From positions 1-64,000 of the forward strand of contig CAZIIM010000009.1 in the NCBI GenBank assembly GCA_964539305.1: a stretch of DNA of 64,000 bases, written 5' to 3'. Under the pieces are notes generated by a model. It was not told the origin of the DNA. It did not search any database and saw only the letters and a program-made list of their open reading frames with translations. This document shows, piece by piece, positions 40,855 to 49,784 of the stretch (its first letter is position 1; every line of letters starts with the position of its first letter). Source of the stretch: CAZNUM01 sp964539305 (GTDB lineage: Bacteria; Fidelibacterota; Marinisomatia; Marinisomatales; TCS55). The position numbers were made by a program, and so were the translations under genes.

Positions 40855-43800
40855 ATGAAGCGAAATCTGATCCTGATCTGGCTGGCTTCCTGCCAGTTTT
40901 TATTCTCCCAGTCTTTTGGGCAAAACAAAGTCCAATACCGGGAATTTGACTGGTCTTATATCTCCTCGCCTCAATTTGATGTGTATTACTACGGGGATGA
41001 GATCGAACTGGCAAAGTTTACGATGGAAACGGCCAATAAGGCCTATGAACAAATATCCAAACATTTACGGTGGACCCTGAGAAAGAGGGTGCCCATTATT
41101 GTATACCATTCCCATAATGATTTCCAGCAGACGAATGTGGTGTACGAATATATGCAGGAGGGGATTGGGGGTGTAACGGAGCTGTTTAAAAACAGGGTGG
41201 TGCTCCCCTTTGAAGGGGACTATGAACAGTTTCGCCATGTCATTCACCATGAATTGGTCCATGCGGTCATCAATGATATGATTTATGGTGGCCGGATGCA
41301 GAACATTGCCTCCGGAAGGATTCGTCTTCGAATTCCCCTGTGGGCCAATGAAGGGCTGGCAGAATTTCTTTCCATGGACTGGGACACCCAGGCGGACATG
41401 ATTATCCGGGATTTGTCCATTAATGAACGCATTCCCTCCATTGAAGAGTTGGAATATTATTTTGCCTACAAAGGGGGGCAATCTGTCTGGAAGTTCATAG
41501 CGGGGAAGTATGGTCGTGAGAAAATCGGTGAAATTTTCACGGCCATGAAGCAGACCCAGAATGCCGAAAAAGGCTTCAAACAAGCCCTTGGGATGGATTT
41601 TGAGGAGCTGACCAAGCAGTGGCACAAGCATATTAAAAAGGAATACTGGCCTGACATTGCCGGGCGGGACGCCGTGGGGGACATTGCCAAAGCGCTAACC
41701 GACCATAAAAAACGAAAAAATTATTACAATGTTTCTCCGGCTGTTTCCCCGGATGGAAGCAAAATTGCCGTCCTGTCGGACCGTTCAGGTTATATGGATG
41801 TGTACATCATCGATGCCATTACGGGCAAACAACTGAAACGGCTGGTGAAAGGAAACCGCTCCATTGATTTTGAAGAATTAAAATTTTTGCAGCCGGGAAT
41901 TTCCTGGTCGCCCGATAGTCGTCGTATTGTTATTGCCGCCAAGGCCGGTGCCCATGATGCCCTTTACCTGATTAATGTAAGAAATAAAAAACGGGAAAAG
42001 ATCGTTTTTGATCTGGACGGTGTCTTCACAGCCGCCTGGAGCCCCGATGGGAAACAATTAACTTTCGTGGGAAATAAGGGCAGTTTCAGTGACATCTATA
42101 TTTATGATCTGGAATCAAAATCACTTCGGAAAGGGACAGACGATGTTTTCTCCGATTCTCAACCGAGCTGGAGTCTGGATGGAAAGTATATTGCCTTTGT
42201 TTCCGACCGTGGGGATGTGCTGAATGCCGATTCAACCACAGCCACCACCATGTTGAACCATGATTTTTCCCAAAAGGATATTTACTTGCTGGAAGTAGCC
42301 ACCGGAAAGATTACGCGTGTGACCAATACACCCCAGAATGAAGGATATCCTCTCTGGGTACACAGTCGACAGGGTCTGTTTTTTGTTTCTGACTATCATG
42401 GTATCTGGAATATCGCCTATCGGGACCTGGAGACCGACTCAACCGCCATTCTGACGAATCTCCTCACCGGGGCGTTTCAACTGAGTCTGACTCAGAATGA
42501 TGAATCTCTTTTCTTTGCCGGTTATTCCGGATTAGGGTGGGACGTGTACCGGATCAACAAGCCTTTGGAATTACAACCGGTGGAGGTAAGCCCAACCCAG
42601 TTCGATCTCAACAAAGATAAGGAGCCGGAAGAAATTGCTGACTTACGAAAAGATCGTCGGCGAAAAGCGGAACCGGATGAATCCGCTGATTATTCCAACT
42701 ACATTTTCTCCTGGGATTACGAGCGTTTTAATGAAGCCACATATGCGGAAGGAGCGACGGAGGCACCGCCCGATTCCGAAATGAAGCAAAGTGGCGAATA
42801 CGTACCCCATCCGTATAAAACCCACTTTACACTGGACCTGGTTCAGGCAAACCTGGGTTACAATAACATCTTCAGCATCGCACAAGGGTTGACTATGTTC
42901 TGGTTCAGCGATGTCATGGGCGATCATCAACTCTCCTTCGGGACCGAAATGGTACTCACTCTGAGGAACAGTGATTATTATTTGAATTATGCTTATTTAA
43001 AAAACAGGACGGACTATTTTTTTACTGCCTTTCACCAGGCTGATTTTTTCGCTGCCGGATATCTGGACAAGGGAACGTATTACAGTGAATTAACGGCTCG
43101 TCTGCGGCATTACGGTCTGGTGGTATCCCTTTCCAGACCCTTCAACCGGTTCCAGCGTTTGGAGGGTGGATTCATCTTCCACGGTATCGAATATAAAGTA
43201 TTTGATGTGGACCCTTACCTGAATAAAACCTTCATTTATCAGAAGGACAGTTTTACGTCTTTGAATCCAGCCCTCAGCTATATTTACGACAATTCAGTCT
43301 TTGGATACACTGGACCTGTGGACGGGATGCGGCAAAATACGACCCTTGAAATCAGCCCTGGAACAGGGAAGAAAGGCATCTCCTACCAGAAATTGAAAAT
43401 CGATTTTCGGAAGTATCAATTACTGGGGCGTAATTATACCGTGGCAGGGCGGGCTTTTTTCGGTGTTAGCACGGGCCGGCACCCGCAGAAGTATTTCCTC
43501 GGCGGGATGGAAAACTGGTTGTTTGGTTCGGGTGAAACCGATGGCAAAAGTGATAAGGATGCCCGCTGGCGGAATGTGGTTCTGGATACGGAAAACAAAA
43601 CCCTGCTTCAGGACATTTATTTTTCCGAGTTTGCACTTCCGCTCCGGGGGGCCCGTTTCTCGGAACGGTTTGGGACCAAAGTATTCCTGGCCAATTTTGA
43701 AGTCCGCTTTCCCTTCATTCAATATTTTCAACTGGGCTTCCCCGCAAAAATTATTCTGGGCAACATTCGCGGTCATATCTTTTTTGATGTGGGGGCTGCC

Positions 43801-44013
43801 TGGGATGACCCTCGTGAATTTACAAGTCATGAAAAACTGGTGGCCAAATACGGAACCGATATCCCCCGATCCTTCACTCCCTGGGTGAAAACATTTGGTT
43901 ACGGCATCAAAATACCGCTTTACTTCCTGTGGCGGATTGAAGCTGCCTACGATGTATTACCGAATAAATTCTCCAAGCCCCAGTGGTACGTCTCCATCGG
44001 GTACGACTGGTAA
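40855..44013 (+). CDS. Outer-membrane protein: peptidase-MA-like domain, TolB-like propeller and Omp85-like barrel fused
   Basis: A 1052-residue exported protein (signal peptide 1-22, 'FLFSQSFGQ'). Residues about 35-270 resemble a gluzincin metallopeptidase: His132-Glu133-Leu-Val-His136 and, 30 residues on, 'WANEGLAEF' with Glu166 as likely third zinc ligand. Residues about 285-570 form PD40/TolB-type propeller blades ('SPAVSPDGSKIAVLSDRSG', 'ISWSPDSRRIVIAA', 'AAWSPDGKQLTFVGNKG', 'PSWSLDGKYIAFVSDRG'). After an acidic linker (590-660), the last about 370 residues are beta-strand-rich, with 'YFLGGMENWLFGSG' and 'VFLANFEVRFPFI', as in bacterial surface antigen/Omp85 barrels. I infer an outer-membrane anchor with periplasmic or surface protease and propeller. 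No partner genes flank it. Confidence 0.8.
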   Translation: MKRNLILIWLASCQFLFSQSFGQNKVQYREFDWSYISSPQFDVYYYGDEIELAKFTMETANKAYEQISKHLRWTLRKRVPIIVYHSHNDFQQTNVVYEYMQEGIGGVTELFKNRVVLPFEGDYEQFRHVIHHELVHAVINDMIYGGRMQNIASGRIRLRIPLWANEGLAEFLSMDWDTQADMIIRDLSINERIPSIEELEYYFAYKGGQSVWKFIAGKYGREKIGEIFTAMKQTQNAEKGFKQALGMDFEELTKQWHKHIKKEYWPDIAGRDAVGDIAKALTDHKKRKNYYNVSPAVSPDGSKIAVLSDRSGYMDVYIIDAITGKQLKRLVKGNRSIDFEELKFLQPGISWSPDSRRIVIAAKAGAHDALYLINVRNKKREKIVFDLDGVFTAAWSPDGKQLTFVGNKGSFSDIYIYDLESKSLRKGTDDVFSDSQPSWSLDGKYIAFVSDRGDVLNADSTTATTMLNHDFSQKDIYLLEVATGKITRVTNTPQNEGYPLWVHSRQGLFFVSDYHGIWNIAYRDLETDSTAILTNLLTGAFQLSLTQNDESLFFAGYSGLGWDVYRINKPLELQPVEVSPTQFDLNKDKEPEEIADLRKDRRRKAEPDESADYSNYIFSWDYERFNEATYAEGATEAPPDSEMKQSGEYVPHPYKTHFTLDLVQANLGYNNIFSIAQGLTMFWFSDVMGDHQLSFGTEMVLTLRNSDYYLNYAYLKNRTDYFFTAFHQADFFAAGYLDKGTYYSELTARLRHYGLVVSLSRPFNRFQRLEGGFIFHGIEYKVFDVDPYLNKTFIYQKDSFTSLNPALSYIYDNSVFGYTGPVDGMRQNTTLEISPGTGKKGISYQKLKIDFRKYQLLGRNYTVAGRAFFGVSTGRHPQKYFLGGMENWLFGSGETDGKSDKDARWRNVVLDTENKTLLQDIYFSEFALPLRGARFSERFGTKVFLANFEVRFPFIQYFQLGFPAKIILGNIRGHIFFDVGAAWDDPREFTSHEKLVAKYGTDIPRSFTPWVKTFGYGIKIPLYFLWRIEAAYDVLPNKFSKPQWYVSIGYDW

Positions 44014-44074
44014 TCCGATCCCGCCTGCTTTCAGCTTGATTCTCGTCTAAACCTGTTTCAATTTCCATTTCTGT

Positions 44075-45433
44075 ATGGTGTCTTCTAAATCTAAAACAGT
44101 CTATCTCTGTTCTGCCTGTGGTGAGGATTTCCCCAAGTGGAATGGCCAGTGCCCGAAGTGTCGTGAATGGGGTACGCTCAGCGAATACCGGGTTCGAAAG
44201 GATCGCTCCAGACCAAAAAATCAGACAGCACGGGAATATACAAACCTGACCGAAATCATAGACCGGGGACCGGAACAGCGCATTAAAACCGGATTGCGGG
44301 AAGTGGATCGCGTTCTGGGGGGAGGCCTCCTGGAAGGGTCTCTGGTATTGCTGGGAGGGAACCCGGGGGTGGGAAAATCAACTTTAGCCCTTCAATTGGT
44401 TCCCAATTTGAAGAAAACAGTGCTCTATGTATCTGCTGAAGAGAGCGAGGATCAAATTGCCCTCCGTTCCCGGCGTTTGGGCATACAGACGAAGGATTTA
44501 TACCTTTCAGCCGAAAATAATATTCAAGGGATTCTGGATCAAATTACGCTGGTAAAACCGAAGGTGGTGGTCATTGATTCGATCCAGACGGTGTATAGCG
44601 ATTCCCTGGATTCCCTCCCCGGTTCTGCCAGCCAGATCAGGGAATGTGGACAGCAATTTCTGCAAACAGCCAAGATTCATACGATTGCTGTCATCATGAT
44701 CGGGCATGTGACCAAGGAGGGGATGATTGCGGGGCCCAAGATGCTAGAGCATATGGTGGACACAGTTTTATACTTGGAAGGGGAGGAACGGCATGATCAC
44801 CGGATTCTGCGATCGGTGAAAAACCGCTTCGGAACGACAAATGAAGTGGGAATTTTTCATATGGGAGCGAAGGGGCTGGAGGAGGTGACCAACCCATCCG
44901 AAATCTTTCTGGCAGAGCGGCAGGATGAAATTTCCGGTTCGACCATTTTCCCTTCGATTGAAGGAACCCGCCCCATCCTGGTTGAGGTACAGGCTCTGGT
45001 CTCAAAAGCGAACTTTGGTACCCCCCAGCGTAATGTGAATGGATTTGATTTTAAGCGCTTATCCATGCTGTTGGCCGTCCTGGAGAAGCGAGTGGGAGTC
45101 CTGATGGGGACCAGTGATGTGTTTGTTAATCTGGTGGGAGGTCTCAAGGTGGACGACCCGGCGGCAGATCTGGCGGTCATTTCGGCTGTGGCCTCCAGCG
45201 CCAAAAATGCGGTCATTCCTGCTGGGGTGGTCCTGGTTGGGGAGGTCGGTTTGGGCGGCGAAATTCGATCGGTGAGCCATTTTGAAAAACGGGTTCGGGA
45301 AGCGGCTTCACTGGGATTTGACAAATTACTGGCTCCGGCAGTGAATGTGAAACGATTACGGAAGCAAAAAGGCCAGCCCCTTACATTAATACCGGTCAAT
45401 ACGGTCCCGGAAGCATTCAGCCGCCTATTCTGA
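44075..45433 (+). CDS. radA: DNA repair protein RadA
   Basis: A RecA-like ATPase/helicase that helps branch migration in recombinational repair. 452 residues: an N-terminal zinc finger (Cys12, Cys15, Cys26, Cys29), Walker A 'GGNPGVGKST' near 93, Walker B 'VVVIDSIQTVYS', the RadA-specific 'KNRFG' motif, and a C-terminal Lon-like domain ('VNLVGGLKVDDPAADLAVISAVASS'). Length and order are normal. tgt follows 14 bases later. Confidence 0.96.
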   Translation: MVSSKSKTVYLCSACGEDFPKWNGQCPKCREWGTLSEYRVRKDRSRPKNQTAREYTNLTEIIDRGPEQRIKTGLREVDRVLGGGLLEGSLVLLGGNPGVGKSTLALQLVPNLKKTVLYVSAEESEDQIALRSRRLGIQTKDLYLSAENNIQGILDQITLVKPKVVVIDSIQTVYSDSLDSLPGSASQIRECGQQFLQTAKIHTIAVIMIGHVTKEGMIAGPKMLEHMVDTVLYLEGEERHDHRILRSVKNRFGTTNEVGIFHMGAKGLEEVTNPSEIFLAERQDEISGSTIFPSIEGTRPILVEVQALVSKANFGTPQRNVNGFDFKRLSMLLAVLEKRVGVLMGTSDVFVNLVGGLKVDDPAADLAVISAVASSAKNAVIPAGVVLVGEVGLGGEIRSVSHFEKRVREAASLGFDKLLAPAVNVKRLRKQKGQPLTLIPVNTVPEAFSRLF

Positions 45434-45447
45434 AAAGGACTGCCGCG

Positions 45448-46581
45448 TTGAAGTTTAAAATCCATGAGGGGGATCAACACACTTCCGCCAGAAGGGGAGA
45501 AATTGAAACCGCCCATAGTTCAATTCCGACGCCCGTTTTCATGCCCATTGGTACCCAGGGCGCGGTGAAAACAGTTGATCCTCAGCTTTTAGAAGTACTT
45601 GATGTCCAGATTATTCTGGGGAATACTTACCATCTGTACCTTCGGCCCGGTGCTCCTCTGGTACGCCAGGCGGGAGGTCTGCACCGTTTCATGAGCTGGG
45701 GTCGTTCCATTCTCACCGACAGTGGCGGATATCAGGTCTTTTCCCTGGCCCGGTTAAACCGTATCCGGGATGAAGGGGTCGAATTTCAATCCCATTTGGA
45801 TGGCAGCCGCCATTTTCTGTCCCCTGAAAAATCCATGGAAATCCAGCGCGATCTGGGTGCCGATATTATCATGGCCTTTGACGAATGTCCACCGGGGGAC
45901 GCGGATCGTGGAACCTTGGAACAGGCGGTGAAACGGACGGGTTTGTGGGTACAACGGTGTCATGCCTATTTAGAATCATCACCACCGGTCCATTCCTGGG
46001 AACAGACCCTGTTCCCGATTGTCCAGGGAGGAGTTTACCCGGAATTGCGGTCCCGGAGTGTAGAAACAGTACTTCCCTACACCACTTGTGGCATAGCCAT
46101 TGGTGGCCTGGCAGTGGGGGAGGAAAAGGGTGCCATGTTTGAGATGATTGAATTACTGGATGGCCTCCTGCCGAAGGATCATCCCCGTTACCTTATGGGA
46201 GTGGGACGCCCCACCGATCTGGTGCAATCGGTCCAGCTGGGTGTGGATATGTTCGATTGTGTATTACCCACCCGCAATGCCCGGAATGGACAACTTTTTA
46301 CCCACGAAGGGATTGTTAATATCAGTAACGAAAAATATAAATCCGATTTTAATCCCGTGGACGGGCAATGTCACTGTTACGGCTGTAAACACTTTTCCCG
46401 GGCCTATCTGCGGCATTTATTCAACGTACGGGAAGTGCTTGGCTTAAGACTGGCCACCCTTCATAATTTGACCTACTTTTCAGACCTGATGAAGACGATC
46501 CGATCCACCCTGGCCGAAGGTAATTTTTCTTCCTGGTCCCGGTCTTTTTTGGCCGACATGGACGCCCATCCTGGAATGTGA
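45448..46581 (+). CDS. tgt: Queuine/preQ1 tRNA-guanine transglycosylase
   Basis: Exchanges the anticodon wobble guanine for preQ1 in tRNAs Asp, Asn, His and Tyr. 377 residues. 'LGNTYHLYLRPG', catalytic Asp in 'TDSGGYQVFSL', the second catalytic Asp in 'FDCVLPTRNARNG', and the zinc site 'CHCYGCKHFSRAYLRHLF' with a later His. The start is TTG 45448; translation from it begins exactly at the family N-terminus. queG, the last enzyme of queuosine synthesis, is about 3 kb downstream on the same strand. Its stop overlaps the next GTG start. Confidence 0.96.
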   Translation: MKFKIHEGDQHTSARRGEIETAHSSIPTPVFMPIGTQGAVKTVDPQLLEVLDVQIILGNTYHLYLRPGAPLVRQAGGLHRFMSWGRSILTDSGGYQVFSLARLNRIRDEGVEFQSHLDGSRHFLSPEKSMEIQRDLGADIIMAFDECPPGDADRGTLEQAVKRTGLWVQRCHAYLESSPPVHSWEQTLFPIVQGGVYPELRSRSVETVLPYTTCGIAIGGLAVGEEKGAMFEMIELLDGLLPKDHPRYLMGVGRPTDLVQSVQLGVDMFDCVLPTRNARNGQLFTHEGIVNISNEKYKSDFNPVDGQCHCYGCKHFSRAYLRHLFNVREVLGLRLATLHNLTYFSDLMKTIRSTLAEGNFSSWSRSFLADMDAHPGM

Positions 46582-47540
46582 AAGTGCGGTTACTTCTCGC
46601 CAGCCTGATTTTCTTAACAATCTGTACGGCCCGGGAGGGAAAACAGGAAACAGTACGGTTTGTGCGTTATTTTGCGTCAGAAAAGGAGTTTATCGCCGGA
46701 TTACCTCTTCCCGCTACCGAACGGTTTAAACGATCCTACTTACAGGTTTTCTACAATCAGAAAAAACAACCGTTGCTGAAGGAATGGCTTGATCCTGAAG
46801 GGACGATCACCCGGAGGGAACGATTGGAATACGATGACAAAGATCGCCTGATTCGGCGATATCGTTTTGGATCTGAAGGTTACGTGAAAGAATTGATTCA
46901 ATACGGTGCCGGTGAACCGTGGGGTATTGAATTTCGCAAGGTACTGGTGAAATCAAATCAACACATAGATTTCCAGGGGTCCCGGAGTGTGTTTGAACTC
47001 GGTCCGGATTTTGAAATCCAATCCGTCAAATTTTTATTAGTAGATGGTACACCGTACGGGGCTATTGACTTTGTATATGACCATTTAGGCTTCCTGGTCG
47101 GGGAAAACTGGATTCGGCTGCCGGACAGCCTGGTGATTCGGCGATTTGCCTATGGTTATGATCTGGTTTCCGGAAAACGGGAAATCTGGGAATATGATGC
47201 CAGCGGTCAGGAAGTAAGTCATGTGGCGTTGGTGCAGGCACCGGCGGACCAGCTGTACAAGCGTCCTCCACCCCCCAGGGGTAATCGACTGGATGAATTG
47301 GCTGTACTTTTGGAGGACATTCAATCCCATCCCCTCCGCATCCCGTTTGATGTTTTTATCCCTAAATATGAACATGATCGGTTGCAGCTTACCAATGGGG
47401 ATCGGCTTCAGATTGATGTCATCCGGTTGGAAACCAATCGTTTAATCTTTCGTCTGGCAGATAGCCCCGATACCCTGACCATGCCACTGAGCCGGGTTAC
47501 ATCCATCATTTCAAAGTATGATGAAGCTCTCTACCCTTGA
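46578..47540 (+). CDS. Exported protein of unknown function
   Basis: A 320-residue protein starting at GTG 46578 in a four-base overlap with the tgt stop. A signal peptide is visible (MKVRLLLASLIFLTICTA). The middle has tandem short beta units with D-x-x-G/x-L-I-R-R patterns ('YDDKDRLIRRYRFGSEGYVKELIQYG', 'VYDHLGFLVGENWIRLPDSLVIRRFAYGYD'), reminiscent of antiparallel repeat strands such as those in MORN/YD-type proteins, but I cannot assign a family. The C-terminal about 90 residues look like a separate small beta domain ('RLQLTNGDRLQIDVIRLETNRLIFRL'), similar in style to the Sm-like segment in the protein at 38015-38860. Confidence 0.55.
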   Translation: MKVRLLLASLIFLTICTAREGKQETVRFVRYFASEKEFIAGLPLPATERFKRSYLQVFYNQKKQPLLKEWLDPEGTITRRERLEYDDKDRLIRRYRFGSEGYVKELIQYGAGEPWGIEFRKVLVKSNQHIDFQGSRSVFELGPDFEIQSVKFLLVDGTPYGAIDFVYDHLGFLVGENWIRLPDSLVIRRFAYGYDLVSGKREIWEYDASGQEVSHVALVQAPADQLYKRPPPPRGNRLDELAVLLEDIQSHPLRIPFDVFIPKYEHDRLQLTNGDRLQIDVIRLETNRLIFRLADSPDTLTMPLSRVTSIISKYDEALYP

Positions 47541-47541
47541 G

Positions 47542-47569
47542 CCGGGGATTGCTTTTTGGCATACCCCGG
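47542..47569 (+). terminator. GC-rich hairpin after the exported protein gene (no T run)
   Basis: CCGGGG (47542-47547) pairs with CCCCGG (47564-47569), with an inner TGC/GCA stem (47550-47552 and 47559-47561), starting one base after the stop codon. There is no T tract behind it, so it is at best a weak or factor-assisted terminator, or an mRNA-stability hairpin. Confidence 0.35.
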
Positions 47570-47624
47570 GGTAAATTGAGTTAATAACGTTTTCCCATAC
47601 GTTGAACCATATCAGAGGATTTTA

Positions 47625-48395
47625 ATGAAATTTTTTAAGGCCAGCCTGCTCCTGCTATTCATAATGATTGGTTACGGTCAATCTCCAGCCTATCCGCCCC
47701 CCACAACGCTGATTACCATTCCCTCCGCCGGGACGCTGGTACGGGGAAGTTATTCCATGCAAATGCGGGTTCAGAAAGGCGGCGGACTCATTACGGCACT
47801 CAGTGTCGGTATTACGGACCGGTTCCAGTTCGGTTTATCGTTCGGCTCTCCTAATCTGATCGGAGACGACAGTTTAAAATGGTATCCCCGTCCCGAAGCC
47901 AACCTGAAATATCGATTGCGGAATGAAACCGGTTCTTTCCCCGGTCTGGCCCTCGGCATTGATACGCAGGGTTACGGCGATTTCCACCCGGAAAAGGGAC
48001 AGAACCGCTACGATGTAAAAGCCTGGGGCGTCTACACCAGCGCCAGTAAAAACTGGAAAACACCTTTGGGAAACATGGGACTTCACGCCGGAGTCAATTA
48101 CAACTTTACGGAACAGGATGACGGGGATAAGGATGTGAATACCTTTTTTGGACTGGATATGGAAATCAATCCTGAGCTCTCCCTTCTGGTGGAATACAAT
48201 GCTGCCCTGAACGAAAATGACATGACAGCCAAAACCATGTCCATCAGCAGGGGTGGCTACCTGAATGCGGCAATCCGGTGGACGTTTGTTGAACACCTGC
48301 ATATTGAACTGGACTTTAATAATCTCCTGTTTGACAATGAGAAAGTGGACTATTTCAAACGGGAATTGAAAATCACCTATATCGAATACTTTTAG
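47625..48395 (+). CDS. Predicted outer-membrane beta-barrel protein (YjbH-like)
   Basis: A 256-residue exported protein with signal peptide (MKFFKASLLLLFIMIGYGQ). The mature part alternates hydrophobic and polar residues in beta-hairpin pattern ('SYSMQMRVQKGGGLITALSVGITDRFQFGLSFGSPNLIG', 'NMGLHAGVNYNFTE', 'GGYLNAAIRWTFVEHLHIELDFNNLL') and ends with an aromatic residue (IEYF), typical for outer-membrane barrels. 'TTLITIPSAGTLVRGSY' at the N-terminus and 'GLSFGSPNLIGDD' resemble YjbH-type barrels. It likely has about 12 strands. SD GAGG stands before the ATG. The next gene is 9 bases downstream. Confidence 0.65.
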   Translation: MKFFKASLLLLFIMIGYGQSPAYPPPTTLITIPSAGTLVRGSYSMQMRVQKGGGLITALSVGITDRFQFGLSFGSPNLIGDDSLKWYPRPEANLKYRLRNETGSFPGLALGIDTQGYGDFHPEKGQNRYDVKAWGVYTSASKNWKTPLGNMGLHAGVNYNFTEQDDGDKDVNTFFGLDMEINPELSLLVEYNAALNENDMTAKTMSISRGGYLNAAIRWTFVEHLHIELDFNNLLFDNEKVDYFKRELKITYIEYF

Positions 48396-48404
48396 GCCTT
48401 AGCA

Positions 48405-49172
48405 ATGAAAATCGGGTTTTTCACCCTGTTACTTATTTCATGGGCCGTGACCACAGGTCAGTCTCCATTGGAACGGGGAAGATCCGCCTACCTGAATCGG
48501 GCGGAGGGGAGTCAGGAAGATCGGGCAGCAAGTGCACCAATCCAGACAGCGATTCACTATCTTGAGCAAGCTCTCACAGATTCTGCCACCGAACTGGAAG
48601 CAGCGATCTATTTATTAAAAAGTTACTATTACCGGGGGAAATTCACCGGGTTGGATAAGGAGGCTCAGAAGGCCGTCTTCCAAAAAGGGAAAGATCTTGG
48701 CGAACGGTTTATTGCCGTTTATCCACGCTCCGCTGCTTTACGGTACTGGTATTTATCCAACCTGGGGAGCTGGGCCGAAGTTTACGGTATTTTTGCTGCT
48801 GCCAAGGCCGGTGTTTCCGATTTAATTAAAAAACATTCAGAAGCCATTATCGCTCTGGATCCTGAATATGATAACGGTGGCGGTTACTTTATGTTGGGAG
48901 CCGTTCATTTTAAATCCCCCTATATCCCCTTTATTTTATCCTGGCCTGATAATGATGAAGCCATTCGTTACCTGGAAAAAGCCGTCGACACCGGGGAGGC
49001 CAAACCTGTCCAGAAAGTGTATCTGGCGCAGGCCCTTTATAAGGATGGACAAAAACAGCGCGCGCTCCGGTTGCTGGATGAGGTCGCTACGATGAAACCT
49101 TCGAAAGAGGAACCGGTGGAAGACTGGGAGCAGATCAAGAAAGCCCGGTCACTGCTGGAAAAATACCGGTAA
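48405..49172 (+). CDS. Exported TPR protein resembling TRAP-transporter T-component (TatT)
   Basis: A 255-residue exported protein with a signal peptide (ends 'WAVTTGQ'). It consists of TPR-like helical pairs: 'AIHYLEQALTDSATELEAAIYLLKSYYYRG', 'HFKSPYIPFILSWPDNDEAIRYLEKAVDTG', 'VYLAQALYKDGQKQRALRLLDEVATM'. The 'SWPDNDEAIRYLEKA' element with the preceding aromatic loop is like the TatT component of tripartite periplasmic transporters. No TRAP permease or binding protein is nearby, so a transport role is unproven. It is nine bases behind the barrel gene and 12 before the NUDIX gene. Confidence 0.6.
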   Translation: MKIGFFTLLLISWAVTTGQSPLERGRSAYLNRAEGSQEDRAASAPIQTAIHYLEQALTDSATELEAAIYLLKSYYYRGKFTGLDKEAQKAVFQKGKDLGERFIAVYPRSAALRYWYLSNLGSWAEVYGIFAAAKAGVSDLIKKHSEAIIALDPEYDNGGGYFMLGAVHFKSPYIPFILSWPDNDEAIRYLEKAVDTGEAKPVQKVYLAQALYKDGQKQRALRLLDEVATMKPSKEEPVEDWEQIKKARSLLEKYR

Positions 49173-49184
49173 TTCCACTTCCAT

Positions 49185-49724
49185 ATGGATCATTTACGTG
49201 AAAAGCGGTTGAAGGCCCGGCATATTTATACCGGGCGGCTCCTGGATGTGTGGGCGGATGAAGTGGAATTGCCCAGTGGAAAAACCTCCGTCCGGGAATA
49301 CATTAAACATCCCGGGGCAGCCGTTATCATCCCTGTTTTACCCGATGGATCCATCGGTTTTATTCGCCAGTTCCGCTATCCCATGGGGCGATCCCTGATC
49401 GAATTACCGGCGGGGAAACTGGATCCGGGAGAATCCCCGGAGAAAACGGCTCAACGGGAGTTGGCGGAGGAAATCGGTTATGAACCGGGGAAACTGACAC
49501 AACTGACAGAAATACATCCCTGCATTGGGTATAGTAATGAACGTATGTGGTTATACCTGGCGGAAGACCTAAAACCTGTCCCTAAAAACATGGATCAGGA
49601 CGAATTTATTGATTTTATTCCCATGAAGTTGGACACAGCACTGGAAAAAGTGTGGGCGGGTGACATTACGGATGTGAAAACTGTCATTGGTATTTTCTGG
49701 GCAGAAAAATTACGGTCATCCTGA
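49185..49724 (+). CDS. NUDIX hydrolase, ADP-ribose pyrophosphatase-like
   Basis: A 179-residue NUDIX protein. The NUDIX box is complete: 'GKLDPGESPEKTAQRELAEEIGY' has the pattern G-x5-E-x7-R-E-x2-E-E-x-G split over two parts here. N-terminal strands 'LKARHIYTGRLLDVWADEVELPSGKTSVREYIKHPGAAVIIPV' are of the ADP-ribose pyrophosphatase type (NudF/YffH). It probably hydrolyses ADP-ribose or a related nucleotide sugar. The neighbours do not narrow the substrate. Confidence 0.88.
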   Translation: MDHLREKRLKARHIYTGRLLDVWADEVELPSGKTSVREYIKHPGAAVIIPVLPDGSIGFIRQFRYPMGRSLIELPAGKLDPGESPEKTAQRELAEEIGYEPGKLTQLTEIHPCIGYSNERMWLYLAEDLKPVPKNMDQDEFIDFIPMKLDTALEKVWAGDITDVKTVIGIFWAEKLRSS

Positions 49725-49784
49725 ACAGGAATGGGACTCCCGGGACCATTGCCTAACCGGATGGTATAAACGGACTATTTTTAT

